Assembly (NCBI GenBank): GCA_050084515.1
Contig: CM114274.1
Coordinates: 16,120,001 to 16,184,000 of the forward strand
Reading direction: 5' to 3'
Source: Blasia pusilla
Lineage: Eukaryota > Marchantiophyta > Marchantiopsida > Blasiales
Length of the DNA: 64,000 bases
Every line of letters starts with the position of its first letter. Position 1 is the stretch's first letter. Positions 43,521-56,589 of this stretch are shown in pieces. Under the pieces are notes generated by a model. That model had not been told where the DNA came from, made no database searches, and worked only from the letters and a program-made list of their open reading frames with translations. The position numbers and the translations under genes were made by a program.

Positions 43521-45100
43521 ACAACTTGTTGACCCTCTATGTCGTAAACGTGGTATAACTCTACTTGTTGGCTAACTAAGATGTGATAATCGCCTCAATT
43601 GCGGAATGGTTTCAGAATCTGCAAAAATCCGTGGAAACCATTTGGTGATTGCTAATTGGTGATTTGGCCTCAACCTCATGACTACCCGCGCTCGAGGTCA
43701 TCCATCGAAACATTTTATACAATTTCTACAACGTCTAAGACCTAATTGCTTCTTTCTTTGTAAAGTAATCTCCTCTTCAAACCCTCCCTCCAACTTCAAA
43801 CACCCATAGCCTTTATTGTGTAAAGCAATAAAGGTGATCAATTCTGGGTTTATTGTCCGGCTCTGGAGCTTACATATGCTCCTAGGAGCTCTTTAATGGC
43901 GTATCTACTCTCCACGTACATTTCAACAGCGTTGTTGTGCACTTTGCTATGAAACGAAAAATTCCCATACGAAAATAACTAAACCATGAGCTTATGCTCC
44001 GTTAGTATCTCTACTAATTGTTAAATGGAGACCACTCTCCACAACCTACACAACCAACTACCTATTGAGCAGTGTTAAACCATGTTCGACCTCCCCAAAT
44101 ACACCGCGTGGATGCTCTTCCTTTTGGTATAAAAGATGTGTCATAGCTTTTGTCTATTGGATGAAGTAGTGCTTTTACTTCCTACACATTCTAACTTTGT
44201 GTGTTAAGTTGCTTGTACTGCAAGTTGTCATCAACTTGTCTATTCTATTTCCTTTGACACTACCTATTATCGACTTATCCATATCGATGACAATATAATG
44301 ACCTCAAGCATTAGTGTTGGTACTTTTGGCTACAATGGTGGATGGCCATTCATCGCAACCTCACGCCAACCATGAATCTTCATATTTCATCTATTTCAAT
44401 TAATTAATTGCATAGTCCAGGGAGTTTTTTTTTTTCCACTTAGTCATTTTCCTTTTGCAGTTCTTACTTCCTCCCCCTATTGGAATGCTGTTTACCTTTC
44501 TTTTCCTCTTATAAAATATCTTTATGCAATAAAAAATGGGTGTATTTACATGAACTTACCTAGACATATTTATATAATATAGAATTCATGAACTTAACTT
44601 TATTTATTTATTTCTCACGTTCAAAATCATTTTTAACGAAGTGTTTAAAAAAAATAACGCGTAACACTTACAGAGTCGGCGTGTGGACTTACGGACAGTT
44701 TCCACGCACGCTCCCTGAGGCCCAGTTGCAACACCTGTCGATGCCACAATCCACGTGGGTCTTTCCTTTGTCCAGGTGGCGTGCTCTCACAGTGCCATGA
44801 CGAGGGCAAACCGGCAAAGTCTCTTTCGCCTGCCGCCGCCGAAGTCAATGTCAGAATGCTCTGCAACACCACATCTCTCCCCGCCTAGAAAAAAAAAAAA
44901 ACGAAGATGCACCCGATAAAACGCAGTGATGGAAAACCCATCGGAAGTACAAAGAGGGGACTCAAAGAGTCAAAACCTGAAGGCCACAACAGACCAGAAA
45001 AGGAAGAAGGGGGCATTCCCCCTAACGATTTAAACTCACCAACAAGCAGAGACAATATCAGCAACAACAAGAGAGCTATGACTACTACTAAGTGGGCCTC
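43520..45100. other. No recognisable gene
   Basis: Mixed AT-rich sequence. A 13-base poly-A at 44889 and a GC-rich piece with CCACGTGG (44755) stand out but cannot be assigned. Confidence 0.4.
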
Positions 45101-45109
45101 TAGCGCCGG

Positions 45110-46680
45110 CGTCTCCCACACTGAGCCCGCCGCAAAATCCCATTAGCCTGGGCACGCCGTAACGCTATGGAGACCCGCGCCTACAATCTGAATCGAGTAG
45201 CTAAGGACAACCCATTTCTCGAGTGGAGATGATGGGCGCGATCCGTGAACGAAGTCGAACCTCTCCCCCATAGCCCCATACATCTCTATGGCCAGGGGAT
45301 GAAGATGTGTCCTCGTGTAGTCGATGTAGAGATATGTGTGTCTTCTTCGCCGCCCGCCGCTCCTTGTGGCATTCGCCTTGGGCCACCACTTGGGCTCACA
45401 CGCCTCCCAGCGTAGGATCTGTGACTACCACGTCCGCCACAACCACCTCAGCCTCACGTGTCATGTAGAGATCGGCACGAATGAGGGAATCCCGCATGGA
45501 GTAGTGCCTCTCTCTCGCACATGGAAGCCACTCTCCCGAGCAATCTGAACATGATATCCCGACCGCATCGTGAGTGGCTATCCTCTCACCCCAATCGACA
45601 GCGTGCCAAATGCACACCAAGTGGATCCAGCTCGGCGACACTCGCGCAGTGTGTCGAACTAACCACCGATGGTTGGGGAGGCCCAAGCGAACCGCATCGC
45701 TGTGGTATAGGTAAGTGGTGCGACACGGAAAGCTGGAGAAGGGGCGCCCCTACCCATGAGCTTGCCCCTTTCCGGAGCAAGAGCGAACACGGGCCCTAAC
45801 CTCCATGGGGATATTCCGTCGGACATAGTGCCTAAAAACTGCCTCAAAGTGGGCTTCCATCAAGGAAGATTGGAGCCTAGACTCGACCGGAGGTAACTAA
45901 GGAGGAGAAAGTGGGGAGAACGGCTCGGCCTCAACTCGAAGGGAATCTCTACAAGCGTGAGTGAAGACTGAAGTGGGAAAGAGCCATCCTCGACTGGGAG
46001 ACGAGTGTAGAAGGAGCGGTCTATCTCTAACCAAAAATCGGGAGCAAAGGAGGGGTGCTCTGTGGCCCAACTCCCTAAAAAAGCGGAGGGCGCCACTAAC
46101 TCGGTCGAGAGAAGAGCTACTCCACCAAAAGAAATCGGCCAAGAGGCCTGTCTCTCACGAGCTAACTCCCCATGGGGCACTCTAAGGAGCCGGGTCCTAG
46201 AAGATCCCCAAACACTGCATGAGCTTCCTATCAAAGGATCTATATAGGGAAGAAAGGTGACTAGATGTCGGCAGTTCTAGTGAGGTAACCAGGTCTACGA
46301 GCAAAACAAGAAGAGAGAATGCCGAAGGCGACTTGAGGGTCACCAATCCTCGTAAGATCATCAACGTGGAGAAGATCTCGGTAGAGAGCCGCCACGAAAG
46401 TCGATACAAAGTCCTGGCTCCCGAGCGGTACTCCCAAGACTCGAAGCCCTTCGACAGGTCGCAAGAAGCCGTCGGGTAAATGTAGATCATCACATAGGCC
46501 TGATGGAGACCAAGCCTTGCACTTCCCCACCTTCACCGCCAGGCCGACACGTGCCAACTGTGCTGAAAAGTGCTCGAATGCAGGGACAACCAGATCTCCA
46601 GGACCAACAATATGAGTATCATCTGCCAGCAAAGGGAACATGCAACCCGGGAATGGCACTAGAGCCAATGGCACAGATGA
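45110..46680 (-). mobile_element. Second LINE type, 5'-truncated, decayed
   Basis: A minus-strand frame (46261-46674) has the second half of a non-LTR reverse transcriptase: LADDTHIVGPG (the YADD-type catalytic site), FEHFSAQLARVGLAVKVGKC, LRVLGVPLGS, then FGILSSCFARRPGYLTRT. Downstream in shifted frames come FGGVALLSTELVAPSAFLGS, LGVHLARCRLGGER-like and ATHDAV motifs, then a conserved C-terminal block (SLIRADLYMTREAEVVVADV, 45396-45686) and ALRRAQANGILRR near 45150. I know this arrangement from LINE-like proteins abundant in mosses and lycophytes. It is a different family from the LINE at 8.3-13.3 kb. Several frameshifts and stops make it inactive. Confidence 0.75.
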
Positions 46681-46699
46681 TAGATCGGCCCGCGCCGCG

Positions 46700-47292
46700 C
46701 CTCGCCAAGCGACGGTGCACGACTCCCGGCGTCCGTCGTGATGTCAACTGTCTTCGTCCGTTTATTGAACTTTATTCGTCACTAAGCATTAAGATTTAAA
46801 AGTAAAATAATATATCAAATTTCATAAGATAATACTAATTTATAGTTAACTCTCAAAGTTCTTGCCTTCTTGTCTCTTTCCAGACGACAAACCACGTCAC
46901 ACCAAACCTCTACGACTTCGGGTTGAAGGTCGACGGACGACTTCGTGAGTGTTGGGACGACGGGTTTAGTGATGTGTGCTAGTGACACATTGAGACAAGG
47001 ACAAGATCCAACCATCGTGCGACACGTGTGAGGTCAGAAAACGCTTCGTCTCGTTCGCGTATTCCTTCCACTTCCCAAATGTGGTAATTTATTAGTAACC
47101 TCTATCTTTGTGGAGAAGGATTTTGGTGCCTATATATATATTCTCTAAATGTAATTAAAATATGTTTGAAGAAATCTTCAAAGGGTTTTTATGGTGTCAA
47201 TCCATGTCACTTTGGAGTTGAATGGTTGTAAGATAATTAAAAAAAATTAAGGATCACTTACGCATAGTACGTAGACCCGCTAGTCTATATTA
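46700..47292. other. No recognisable gene
   Basis: AT-rich spacer. Only short chance frames. Confidence 0.4.
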
Positions 47293-47471
47293 CTAGACGG
47301 TGCCGGTGTTCCGCACGGGTGAAAAAAGTAGCGGATTCCAAACTCGGGAGGAGAGCATATGTAACCCGTGGAATAATGAATTAAGAGGAAGAATCTTATT
47401 GGTCCAAAAAGACACGTGTCATGAGGAGACGGGACACCTCTTATAAGGGCATTCTCCCATAATAATATAGA
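47293..47471 (-). mobile_element. Short non-autonomous Helitron (about 179 bp)
   Basis: On the minus strand it begins TCTATATTATTATGGGAG directly after an A and ends ACCCGTGCGGAACACCGGCA CCGTCTAG directly before a T: the Helitron 5'-TC, a small GC-rich 3' hairpin, 3'-CTAG and A/T target are all present. It has no coding capacity and would depend on a Rep/helicase such as the one at the left edge. Confidence 0.65.
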
Positions 47472-48138
47472 TTAACCATTGAAGGGGTTGTTATGAGTAG
47501 GAAATGTTTATGGAATGCTTTTATTGGAAGTCAAACATTGAAAATTTTGATTTTCTTTCACGACAACAAAATTTGGTCTCCAAGGTGAGGGTTGTATTCA
47601 ACATTAGAGGGGGGTTATGTTAAGTAGGAAAGGGGAAAATATATACTTCTATGAGAAATGAAGTTCCACTTTTGAAAATACCATGGATGTTGATAACGTG
47701 GTTTTAGAAGAATATCCACAAAGTGGGGGACACTCACCCCTCTAACAGGAGAGGTTCCCCACCTTGCACACAAATTCTCCCTCTAACTTTGGTCTTATGC
47801 TTACATCCACTAAAGGTAATTGCCTACAAGAGGTGGCGAAAGCTTAGGTCCTCATTTGAGTGACAAAAAATCTTATGGTTACCCGAGCATGTGATGGAAA
47901 GTGATGGGGAAATATTTCTTCGAGACGACTAGATACAAATTATTATTTTTAAAATCTTGAAGGATAGAATTTATTGAAATTAATTTACAATGCTAAGGAT
48001 CGAAAAAAGAAGAAGAAACTCGCAAACCCGAACAAATAATAATAGTTTTACGACATTCAACCTCCATGGGTTTCGTACGGTTGATACGTCTCTTAGGGTT
48101 CATGATCCCATAAAGATTATGCGTCTTTATTTTCATTA

Positions 48139-48475
48139 AATTCAAAATCATTTATATTATAATTAAATAGTGTCTCCATTACTTTCGTGATTTTCATTAT
48201 TTGAATTATTAATCTTATTGACACTTTCAAACAATAAAATCATTAAAAATTTATATTATTACTTAAGAGTGTCTTATTGATTTGTAAATATTAGAGACTT
48301 TCGTCTATTTGAATTATTAATTTTCTTAACAGTTCCAAATAATAAAATTGAAAATTTATATTATTATTGAAAAATGTCTTCTTGATTTGTAAGTATTTGA
48401 GACTTCCGTCTATTTGAATTATTAATCTTCTTAATACTTCCAAACAATAAAATCATTGAAAATTTATATTAAAGA
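48139..48475. repeat. AT-rich tandem repeat, about 106-bp unit, three copies
   Basis: Copies begin near 48139, 48242 and 48350, each containing ATTTGAATTATTAATCTT..AAACAATAAAATC. A fourth copy is cut short at about 48475. Confidence 0.8.
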
Positions 48476-48633
48476 CTTGAAACATCACAATCGGAACAAA
48501 ATTTTCACATATTAAAAAAAAAATTGTGCATAAAATAATTAATCTGTATTTATTCCATTCACTGTTTAATGATTTTATTCTTTTCCTTACTAGTTCCATT
48601 TAAAATCCTAACTATTTCCCTTGAAGTTTGCGT

Positions 48634-48704
48634 AACACGGGACTTTCGACGTCAGTTATGAAGGGAGAAACACGAAACTTTCGACGTCCGTTATGAACGG
48701 AGAA
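48634..48704. repeat. 35-bp tandem duplication
   Basis: Two adjacent copies of ACACGRRACTTTCGACGTC..GTTATGAA-type sequence. Confidence 0.8.
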
Positions 48705-48799
48705 AAGGTGTTGTGAATATTTTTTGCCGAAAAGCACAACAAAAACTTCGAGAGAAAGTGCATGAAATTCAGATGAGCCCTGTTTTACAAGTATCCGAG

Positions 48800-51700
48800 C
48801 TTCGATGAGTTAGTTCCTCGGCTAAGCTTCGATGAGAATGAGAATCACACGGGGATGAAGGTCCCCACGCCATTCTCTCCCCAGCTCTGATTCGGCTTCC
48901 CATCGGCGAGTCGATCAATCACCGAACGACGAACTAGAGGACGGTGGAGTCAGTAATCATTAAACGATTCGGAGCAGTTCTCCGAGCTTCTACAGTCAGC
49001 CCTTCCCATTCGAGACCCTAAAACAGGTTTCCGAATCACGCATACTCGCTACGCTCCGACCACAAGACTAGAATTCGACTAGCGCTTCGGCGGAGGAATC
49101 CTACGGCAGCGGATGCAGCGAATGCATAATATGTTTGTGGCATCTTCGGCACAGCGGCGAGAACGTGTTCAGGGCGATCGAAGATTAGCGATCCCCTTCA
49201 GATGTGGTGGACGTCGGGCCAGGATCAAGTTCAACGCTTCACCCGAGCGACCACCGTCATGCACCGATGTGCCCAGGCTTTCAAAGCCCGCGTACGTCTC
49301 TGGCAAGAAGGACGCATATGTGTGAGCGCAACTCGCCGTAGCCGAATTGAATTTCGGACCGAGTCTTCACGAATCCGATCCGATGCAATGGAACGCCTTC
49401 TTCCCACGGGTGAGGAAGCACGGCTCCACGCTTTTGTCCAGAACCGCTTCGTGCGAGTTACGCGATGTGGTGGCTGCGCACACGGAATCCAAATGCATCG
49501 TCACAAACTGAGAGAAGCATTCGCCGTAGCGAAATGGCAGCGCCGCTCCTCCGGGACCGGCAGTGGCAGTTGCGATCTCTCTCACGAGATTGTGAGCTGA
49601 TAGACGCGCAGAATTCTCTCCGAGTTCACGGCATCCGCACTGCCCCCCCTTTCGCAGAGCTGGGAATGATCCTCGCGACTTCGGCTCCCGCTACATTCGT
49701 TCATCCCTCATGTGCGCAATCCCATTCCATCTCGGTCGATCGAATGAAACAGGATGGATGCTTGCGGCTTTCTCTTCAGCTCCTGCCGCGTTCATCCCTA
49801 CTGTCAGATCTTCGAACATAACAGCAGCGCACGCAACTCGTCAAGAGTCAAGAGTGCGAGAACTCTGCGACGGCGCAAGAACTACACCACTGCGACGGCG
49901 CACATAGAGCGATGAAACCCATCCGGAATAAACAAATAAAAAGTCCCGTAAGAAAAACGAGAGAGCACCCGTACGCTTGTAACCCATGTTGAGATTCAAC
50001 TTCGACTTCCCTACTAACTTAAATAATAAATAAATCACGAAAGTTACGAAAAATTTGTAATCACCCAAGTTACTTCGTGTCCGTGCTATGCGAGGTCTTT
50101 TCGACGCTAATTTTTCTTCCTCACTGATATAGGTAAACCCTTTAAAAGACACGTGTCAGATCCGGCGACCCGTGTAAGTACGCGTGTCAGCTCGAGGGTG
50201 AAACATGAAGAACTCAATGCTCCCGTGCCATGCACGGATCATGGTTTATATGGGACTTCCCTTTCGATCCCCGAACAGGGACACCCTATTAACACCGAAG
50301 TATTTTCAGGCAAAGAGAAGTTATCCCTATAGTCCTACTAATAATTAATAATTTATTGCATTCCAACGGAAATGAAAAGAGGGGGCCTTTGAGGATAGGG
50401 TGGGGGGGTGGGTGGAATTAATTATGGAACTGGCGTAGAGGACACGTGGAGTAGATAGGTTGGATGGAGGAAAAAAATATTAACTTGTGCTGTCGGTTGG
50501 ATATGGGTTGGAGTGGAATATTCCAAGAATATCTTGTGAGGTTCCGGTCAGGAGGTACAACCGGACTTCAAATTAATTAAATATTCCTTAGTACGGGTAT
50601 ATTTGATTTATTTACATCACTAGATAAGCAATAAATATGTAAGAGTGTGTTTTCTTTTCTTTTCTGAAGCATTCACATCTTTGCAGCTCATTCTTAATTT
50701 ATCTCAATATTTTTTGAGCTCATTCTAGTGAGCCCACAAAAATATTTATTTTACTTTACTCACGTCAATTAGGGCCACTAGATCCCCAAGTACAAAAGCA
50801 AATTCTCTCTTTTTGAGGGGAATTTAAGAGCAGCAAAAGGCTCACTCTAAGGAAAGTGAAAAAAATGAAAATATCTCGATGTCATATGATCGGCATTATT
50901 CTCTATGGAAAGTTTGTATTTTTTTCAAATAAAATTTGAATGGATTTTTTTAAAAATAAATTTTTAAATAATGGAAATACTTGAAGTGTGGCATCGGTAC
51001 AATTTAATCATCATCCCACAAAGCAGCGATGCTCAAATTTTGCATGAAGTTTCACCATTTGTTTGGCAGCCTCTTGCTACTCTACGAGTATATTCTTCTT
51101 CCCTTCCATCCACATATTTGTGCTTGACTTTTCGGTTTAGGATTTATTCCTCTAAAGCATTCCATTGCCTCTCCTTGTTTCATCTTCATCTTCCTTTCCA
51201 GTTCATGCATTCCTTTTCCACCCAATTCCATGTCTTGTTGCTCGTAAGATATTTTGTGAACATCTAGTCCATGGGCACAATAAGAAATGGACAAAAATGA
51301 AGGTTCGTGAAATGACTTTTTTCTTTTAGTATCGACGTAGAGAATGAGGCCTTAGCACATTATCTTATTCACTTTTATGGTTATTTAGTGTTAAGGCTAA
51401 GCCGGTCAAAAGTTTTGCATGCACTTAGATACTAAAGAGATGTCTCTTAAGTCATTTAATATTTCCAATTTTAACTTAACTAATGTTGACAAAAGTTGGG
51501 TTTTTGTTTTTGAAATTAGCGAAGAAATCTTGGTCATTCTCATAGACATCCACATGAGTGTTCCTATTCTTAATTAATCACAAAATGTTCTTAAGTATAC
51601 CCACCTCATTTGGATCGCCCAAAATGAGTTTATCCATTGTCATATTCATGAGTGTGAAATACTCTAAGATATTCTTATCAAAGTAAACAACACAAGGGAA

Positions 51701-52600
51701 AAGGAATGTGCTAATCAAGTGGAAGTTGTTAGTTTATAGCATATAATTAATATTGGATAAGAGCCCCATGCACTTTTCTTAGTGTCCCTTTCCAATAACA
51801 CCTCAACCCCGGATAAGTAAATCCCTCAAAAAATTAAATATAGGATCCTCTAAATTCCCTAGCCTTGTCCCCTCCATCATGAGGATACCTTAAGGATGGA
51901 TATGAAAAGAAAGAAAGAAAGAAAAGTCACAATGGTGGTAGTAGGGTGACTCAAAACACAAGGAGAAATAGTAAGCTCATTAGAGTTTTTTCTTTCTTTG
52001 AAAACACTCTTTGTAATTTTGGATGGGAAAAGAATAGGTTTTTTTAGTGTGGGTACATACAATTGGAAGGAAAAAACACTTCAAATTTTGTATAGGTGAA
52101 AATGCTATATGCTTGAATGAATTTTAAATAAAATTCCTTGGATTTGTTGGAACGATGACTTCTTGAAATGTTTCCCACTACTAAAACATGAAAAAAATTA
52201 ATGGATATTGAATCTTATTCAATGATATGATAGATAAAAAGTAATCATTTAGACAAGATTGGATAAAACAAATTCACTTTATACATGTGACTTGCAAACA
52301 CTAATATTTTTTTGCAACTATAGAGATCAAGTCACAAGATAGTTGCAAGATGCCTTTTTCTTTTTTTATAGTTGCAAATCAACATTGCTGCAAATGGACA
52401 CTCATTATGCTGTTTTTTACAAAATCATATCATACTTGCAGCCCTTTCGCACTACGTGAGGAAAAATGTAATTGTGGACACTTAAGAAATCTCTTGGAGT
52501 TGCAACACATTCCCACTCCCTCTTCATTTTTGTGTAGGGTAGTTCAAGGCTTTCTTTTCTTGCATTGAGATTCATCGATACCAAAAACTTTGTAGTTTTT
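48800..52600. other. Unassigned DNA, GC-richer at 48.8-49.9 kb
   Basis: Frames at 49113-49907 (up to 132 codons) overlap on both strands and show no family resemblance or splice pattern I trust. The rest is AT-rich. A TGCACGG-type hairpin at 50223-50240 resembles a Helitron 3' hairpin but lacks a CTRR end. Confidence 0.4.
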
Positions 52601-52629
52601 ATTGACTTGTTGTCGCCAAAAGCTAAGTC

Positions 52630-53600
52630 TATGGCGCCCACACTAGCAAAGACTTAGGAAGCAAGTTATGATTGTGAGACCAAGGAGAAAAGGCCTTGGT
52701 GTGACCCCACCAAAGTCGAAACCTAGACTAGCTACTCATGAAACTAGGGAGGGTGGTAGAATTGGTCATGGGACTAATGCAAGTCAAGACACACACATGT
52801 CTTGTGACTAGCCCTAGGCGAGAAAAGGGTGTAGCTACTCGCGGGGATAAAGGCAATGCAAGCAAGGTTTGAGATATTAGAGCCAAGTGTCTAATCAAGG
52901 GTGAGAAGAAAGGAACAGATGAGTAGTCAAGATGGGTGGGACACCACGAGACTAGTCACAACGTGTGAAGGGTTGCAAGACAACCATGAGACGCCAAATG
53001 AGGAGTCAAGACGAGTGCTAGCCACGAGGCTAGTCATAAGACACATGAAACGCAAGTCCAAGTGCTAAGATGTGTTTGGGGAGCCAAGACTTGTATAATC
53101 TGTCCGAAGCCTCCGTCAAGCCATCTTGATGGATAACTAGTTAAACACGGGTCAAGGGGTTATGAACCACGTTTGGGTTGAGGGCCAAAATCAAGGGCCC
53201 TGGACCCATAGGAGACAATGGGAAAGGTGAAGTTCCCCCGAAGAACCCTAGAAGTATGTATAGGGAGGGAACCTCTCCCTCCCTACCCACTCAAGTTTTT
53301 GAACCAAGAACTAAGCGTGATGCGTGTTTGGTTGTGTTTCAGGTTTGAGCAAGGGGACATACCTTGAGGAATATGCTCTAGTATAGTCGAGAAAATTGGG
53401 AACATTGGTCAAGGCTTGGGAAAGACTTCCTAGGGAGACGATACGCACTTGGGGAGACTCGACCCGATTAGCGCTTGGATGTTTCTCTTTTATATTCAAA
53501 GTGTACTCTTTAATATTAGATGTACTAGTACATCTTGCTACTATTTGTAGAGATTGCATTGAGAATTGTTCTAGGGATTGTGTAGCAAGATGATGAGCAC
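52630..53600 (+). repeat. LTR-like relic
   Basis: Non-coding, moderately repetitive sequence with AGTCAAGAC / GACTAGTCA words, a TATA-like box (GTATGTATAGGGAGG near 53253) and a leader-like stretch, as in a retrotransposon LTR. No matching partner or polypurine tract found. Confidence 0.35.
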
Positions 53601-55853
53601 AAAAATAGGGATGATGATTTTTTTTATCATATAAATTATGCCAATGGAATGTGATGTCCTTCTATGATCCCATGCTAGGCCGAGAGTTTTTCCATGGCAT
53701 AATAAATACAACATCTTCATCTTTGCGTTTATCTTTAGCGATTCTTCACCTCCCTAGCTATTCAAATATGTAGGTAGAGCATAGTGGATATAAAGCTCAA
53801 TGGAAGATATTGAGGTAATGCAACACCAACCTAGGAAATGGCCAAATTATATTAGAGACCAATGCCCATCACTATTATTTGGATGAAGAGTAGAATTGAG
53901 AGGTTCCACATCCACAATATAATCATTGAGTTCTTACTCAAGAAATTTTTATCCTCCTCTCTTAGGCCTCAATCTTGTTCCAACTCCCAATCCTCCAATT
54001 CCTCCCTCATCTTGTGACCTTAATTTCTAATCTCTTCCTAATGCACTGCACCAATAGAGCAATCCTTAGTTAATCCTCTCTCGTTCATCCGAGTTGGGCA
54101 TTCTTCTCTGAAACATACATATCTTGCATAATGTTAGGCCACATTGACATTGATTAGAACCTAAATGTAAGTTTAGGAAAAGCAAGATAGGAGCCACGCA
54201 AGATGTCTAAGCATAGTGATATAATGGAACTCACATCTCCTTATCTAGATGATCTCCATGCATATGGACCTTCACATTGGAGGAATGGTCATGGAGGAAA
54301 TCTCCCATAACGTAAACAAGAAATTAAACGGTTTTCTCCTTGAGGCACTTGTTTTCACCTAATTAACCATTTTCATTGGAATATGTTTCAAGGTTAGAGT
54401 TTAAGTACCCAGGGTTTTACGGAAATGGAAAAGTCCGTCCATGGGACAGACATGCCCGGCTTGCACCTGAGCCCGCCCGAAGCCCATTGCATAGACGCGG
54501 GCTGACAGAGCCCGCACCCATTGCATGGCCCGACAAAGCCCACGGTCGGCCTGCAACCACACCCGCAGGGCGGGCTCAAACCCCTACGAATCCCCAGCCC
54601 GCCATGCAGGCCCCGCGTGCACTAACTCATTCATCCCACAAAACCCAAAACATGAAGGCGAGTAATTACCAAAATATCTCCAATAAAACTAGATCACATT
54701 TCTCTTTGTGAAATAAAATTAGTTTACACCAAAAAAGGCTTCATGTCACTCTCTCTCTCTCTCTCACCAAACCCATTCTTATGGTGAGAGGATGGGATTA
54801 CTCACCATAGCTCCGCCGCCTCATGCAAAGGAGGTTCAACAAAAAGAGAGAAAGCTCCCAAAATCTTTTCCTTGAGATATACTATGATATAGTCAACCAA
54901 TTACTTTGAAGATAAGTTAGTATAAGTGAATCGATACACTCTTCCAAAGGAGTGTAAGTTGAGAGATAATTTTCCTAATGTTTACATAGTAATTTAAATG
55001 AAAAAGAGTGATCTCGGGTCGACTTATCCTTAAATGAAAAAGAGTGATCTTTACTCGAACTATCACTCTCCAAATCTTTTGACAAACAATCATCATTTGA
55101 TAGTCATTATTGTGTATCAACTCCCTTAAACGCCAATCTCGTGTGTCGCGGAAGCTTATTTTTAGTAGGTCATTCTCCCCTTATTGATATGCATCCAAAT
55201 ACGTTGAGATTAGCCTTGGTTTGCATTAACTTGCTTTTCATCTCATAAGTCTGGGTCTCAAGTCATCCTCAAGCTCAAAATATGTACACGACATGAGATG
55301 TTGACCTAACCCCACACAATCCAATATAAGTAAATCATTCAAGATTTCAGAAAAAATTCTTTATAGTTCAAAAATATGAAACAATTTTAGGGTACCTAGC
55401 GATCCCTATTGTCTTATGGACCTCGAACGAGTCTCTTACCAAAACTCAACATCTAAGTCCTTGGGTCAAGTTCCAAGGTTATGGTCCAAAATTAGACCAC
55501 TTGGACATGGTTTGGTGTCAAAACCCCAATCCCAACCTCTCACTCCATTTTGTGCTCTTGGCTCACTCTCGTGATTCCCATGATGGGATTTAGTTTCCAA
55601 ATTCCCTTGGAGTTCCTCCCCTTTATAAGTAGGTTTGGAGGACTCCATCCACTCCCTCTATCTAAGGAATTCCTCTTAGGCAACTATTTTTGGCTCTTAA
55701 CCCAAATTATCATCTCAACAGTGTTTGCCTCGTTGTAAATTTTTTCTTATATTTCAATGATAAGATTTTGATGCGTTTCCATCCTAATGTAAATCCAATA
55801 ATGTGATGATTTTTAGCATTGACACATGCTTGGTGATGAGGGTTCTGTCACGA
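53600..55853. other. No recognisable gene; GC-rich patch at 54.44-54.62 kb
   Basis: The patch is rich in GCCCG / CCCGCC words, unlike its AT-rich surroundings, as seen at the ends of some plant transposons. The 111-codon frame over it is low-complexity and probably chance. Confidence 0.4.
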
Positions 55854-56586
55854 TTGTTAGGACAGATCGATGGGATCTAGCAGAGTGTCTGCACAAGTAG
55901 TGGAGGACATGCCTAAGAGGTCGAGGATGACCTGTTGAGGCCCCGGAAACCTGAGAGAGCAAGTTTCCCCTTCATTTCGGCTCATTTGGAGCCATATATA
56001 GAAACTTACTATTTCGGGTAAGTTTCCATGTTGGAGATAGTTGACTTTCCACTTTGGGAAGTTGCCCTTGACCCGCCATAGTAGGTCAAGAGCCAAGGAG
56101 GTGACCTACAAGCATAGGTTACCGTTGACAGGGCTTGGGAGAGGGAAGGGGATATACCTCCAAGAGAGAGAGTTTGAGAGCTCATTCTATCTTTGTTGAA
56201 CCTCTTGGCATAAGGCGGCAGAGCTATGGTCCCTTGCCTTGTGAGTGTAATCCAAGCCTCTCATTAGGAGAGTGGGTTTGGTTTTACATGAGAGAGAGTG
56301 CACACCTTTGAGAGCTATGGTATGAGATGGTGTAGAGAGAGATTGGATCTTACTTTACAAAGAGAGAATGCTAGAGTGAGAGAGCTTCATGGGGGATCTC
56401 GCTGGTCACTCACTATTTTTGCAGGTTGGGACCGTGTTCCCAATTCAGCGGCTCATGGGAGTGCTCACCGGAGCAAGGGCTTCTTTGATTGTTCTTTGCA
56501 TTTGCAAATTTTTCGTGTGGAAGAGTGGCGCGCGGAAGCGCTGCCCAATTTCTGATAGGGATTGATCATGGGGGCGGGTTGCCCCA
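55854..56586 (+). repeat. Putative 5' LTR of the DNMT-bearing gypsy
   Basis: Begins TGTTAGGACAG and ends GCCCCA, about 733 bp, with ATATATAGAAAC near 55993 as a TATA box. Ends are inferred from TG/CA and from the primer-binding-like TGGTGCTCTCGGGAGC at 56590; there is no second LTR for confirmation. Confidence 0.5.
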
Positions 56587-56589
56587 TAT

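Noticed and set aside
49113-49907. Cluster of ORFs of 65-132 codons as genes
   Set aside because: All overlap in several frames with no family resemblance; best explained by few stop codons in GC-richer sequence.
54376-54711. 111-codon proline/alanine-rich ORF
   Set aside because: Low-complexity translation of a GCCCG-rich patch; no support as a protein.
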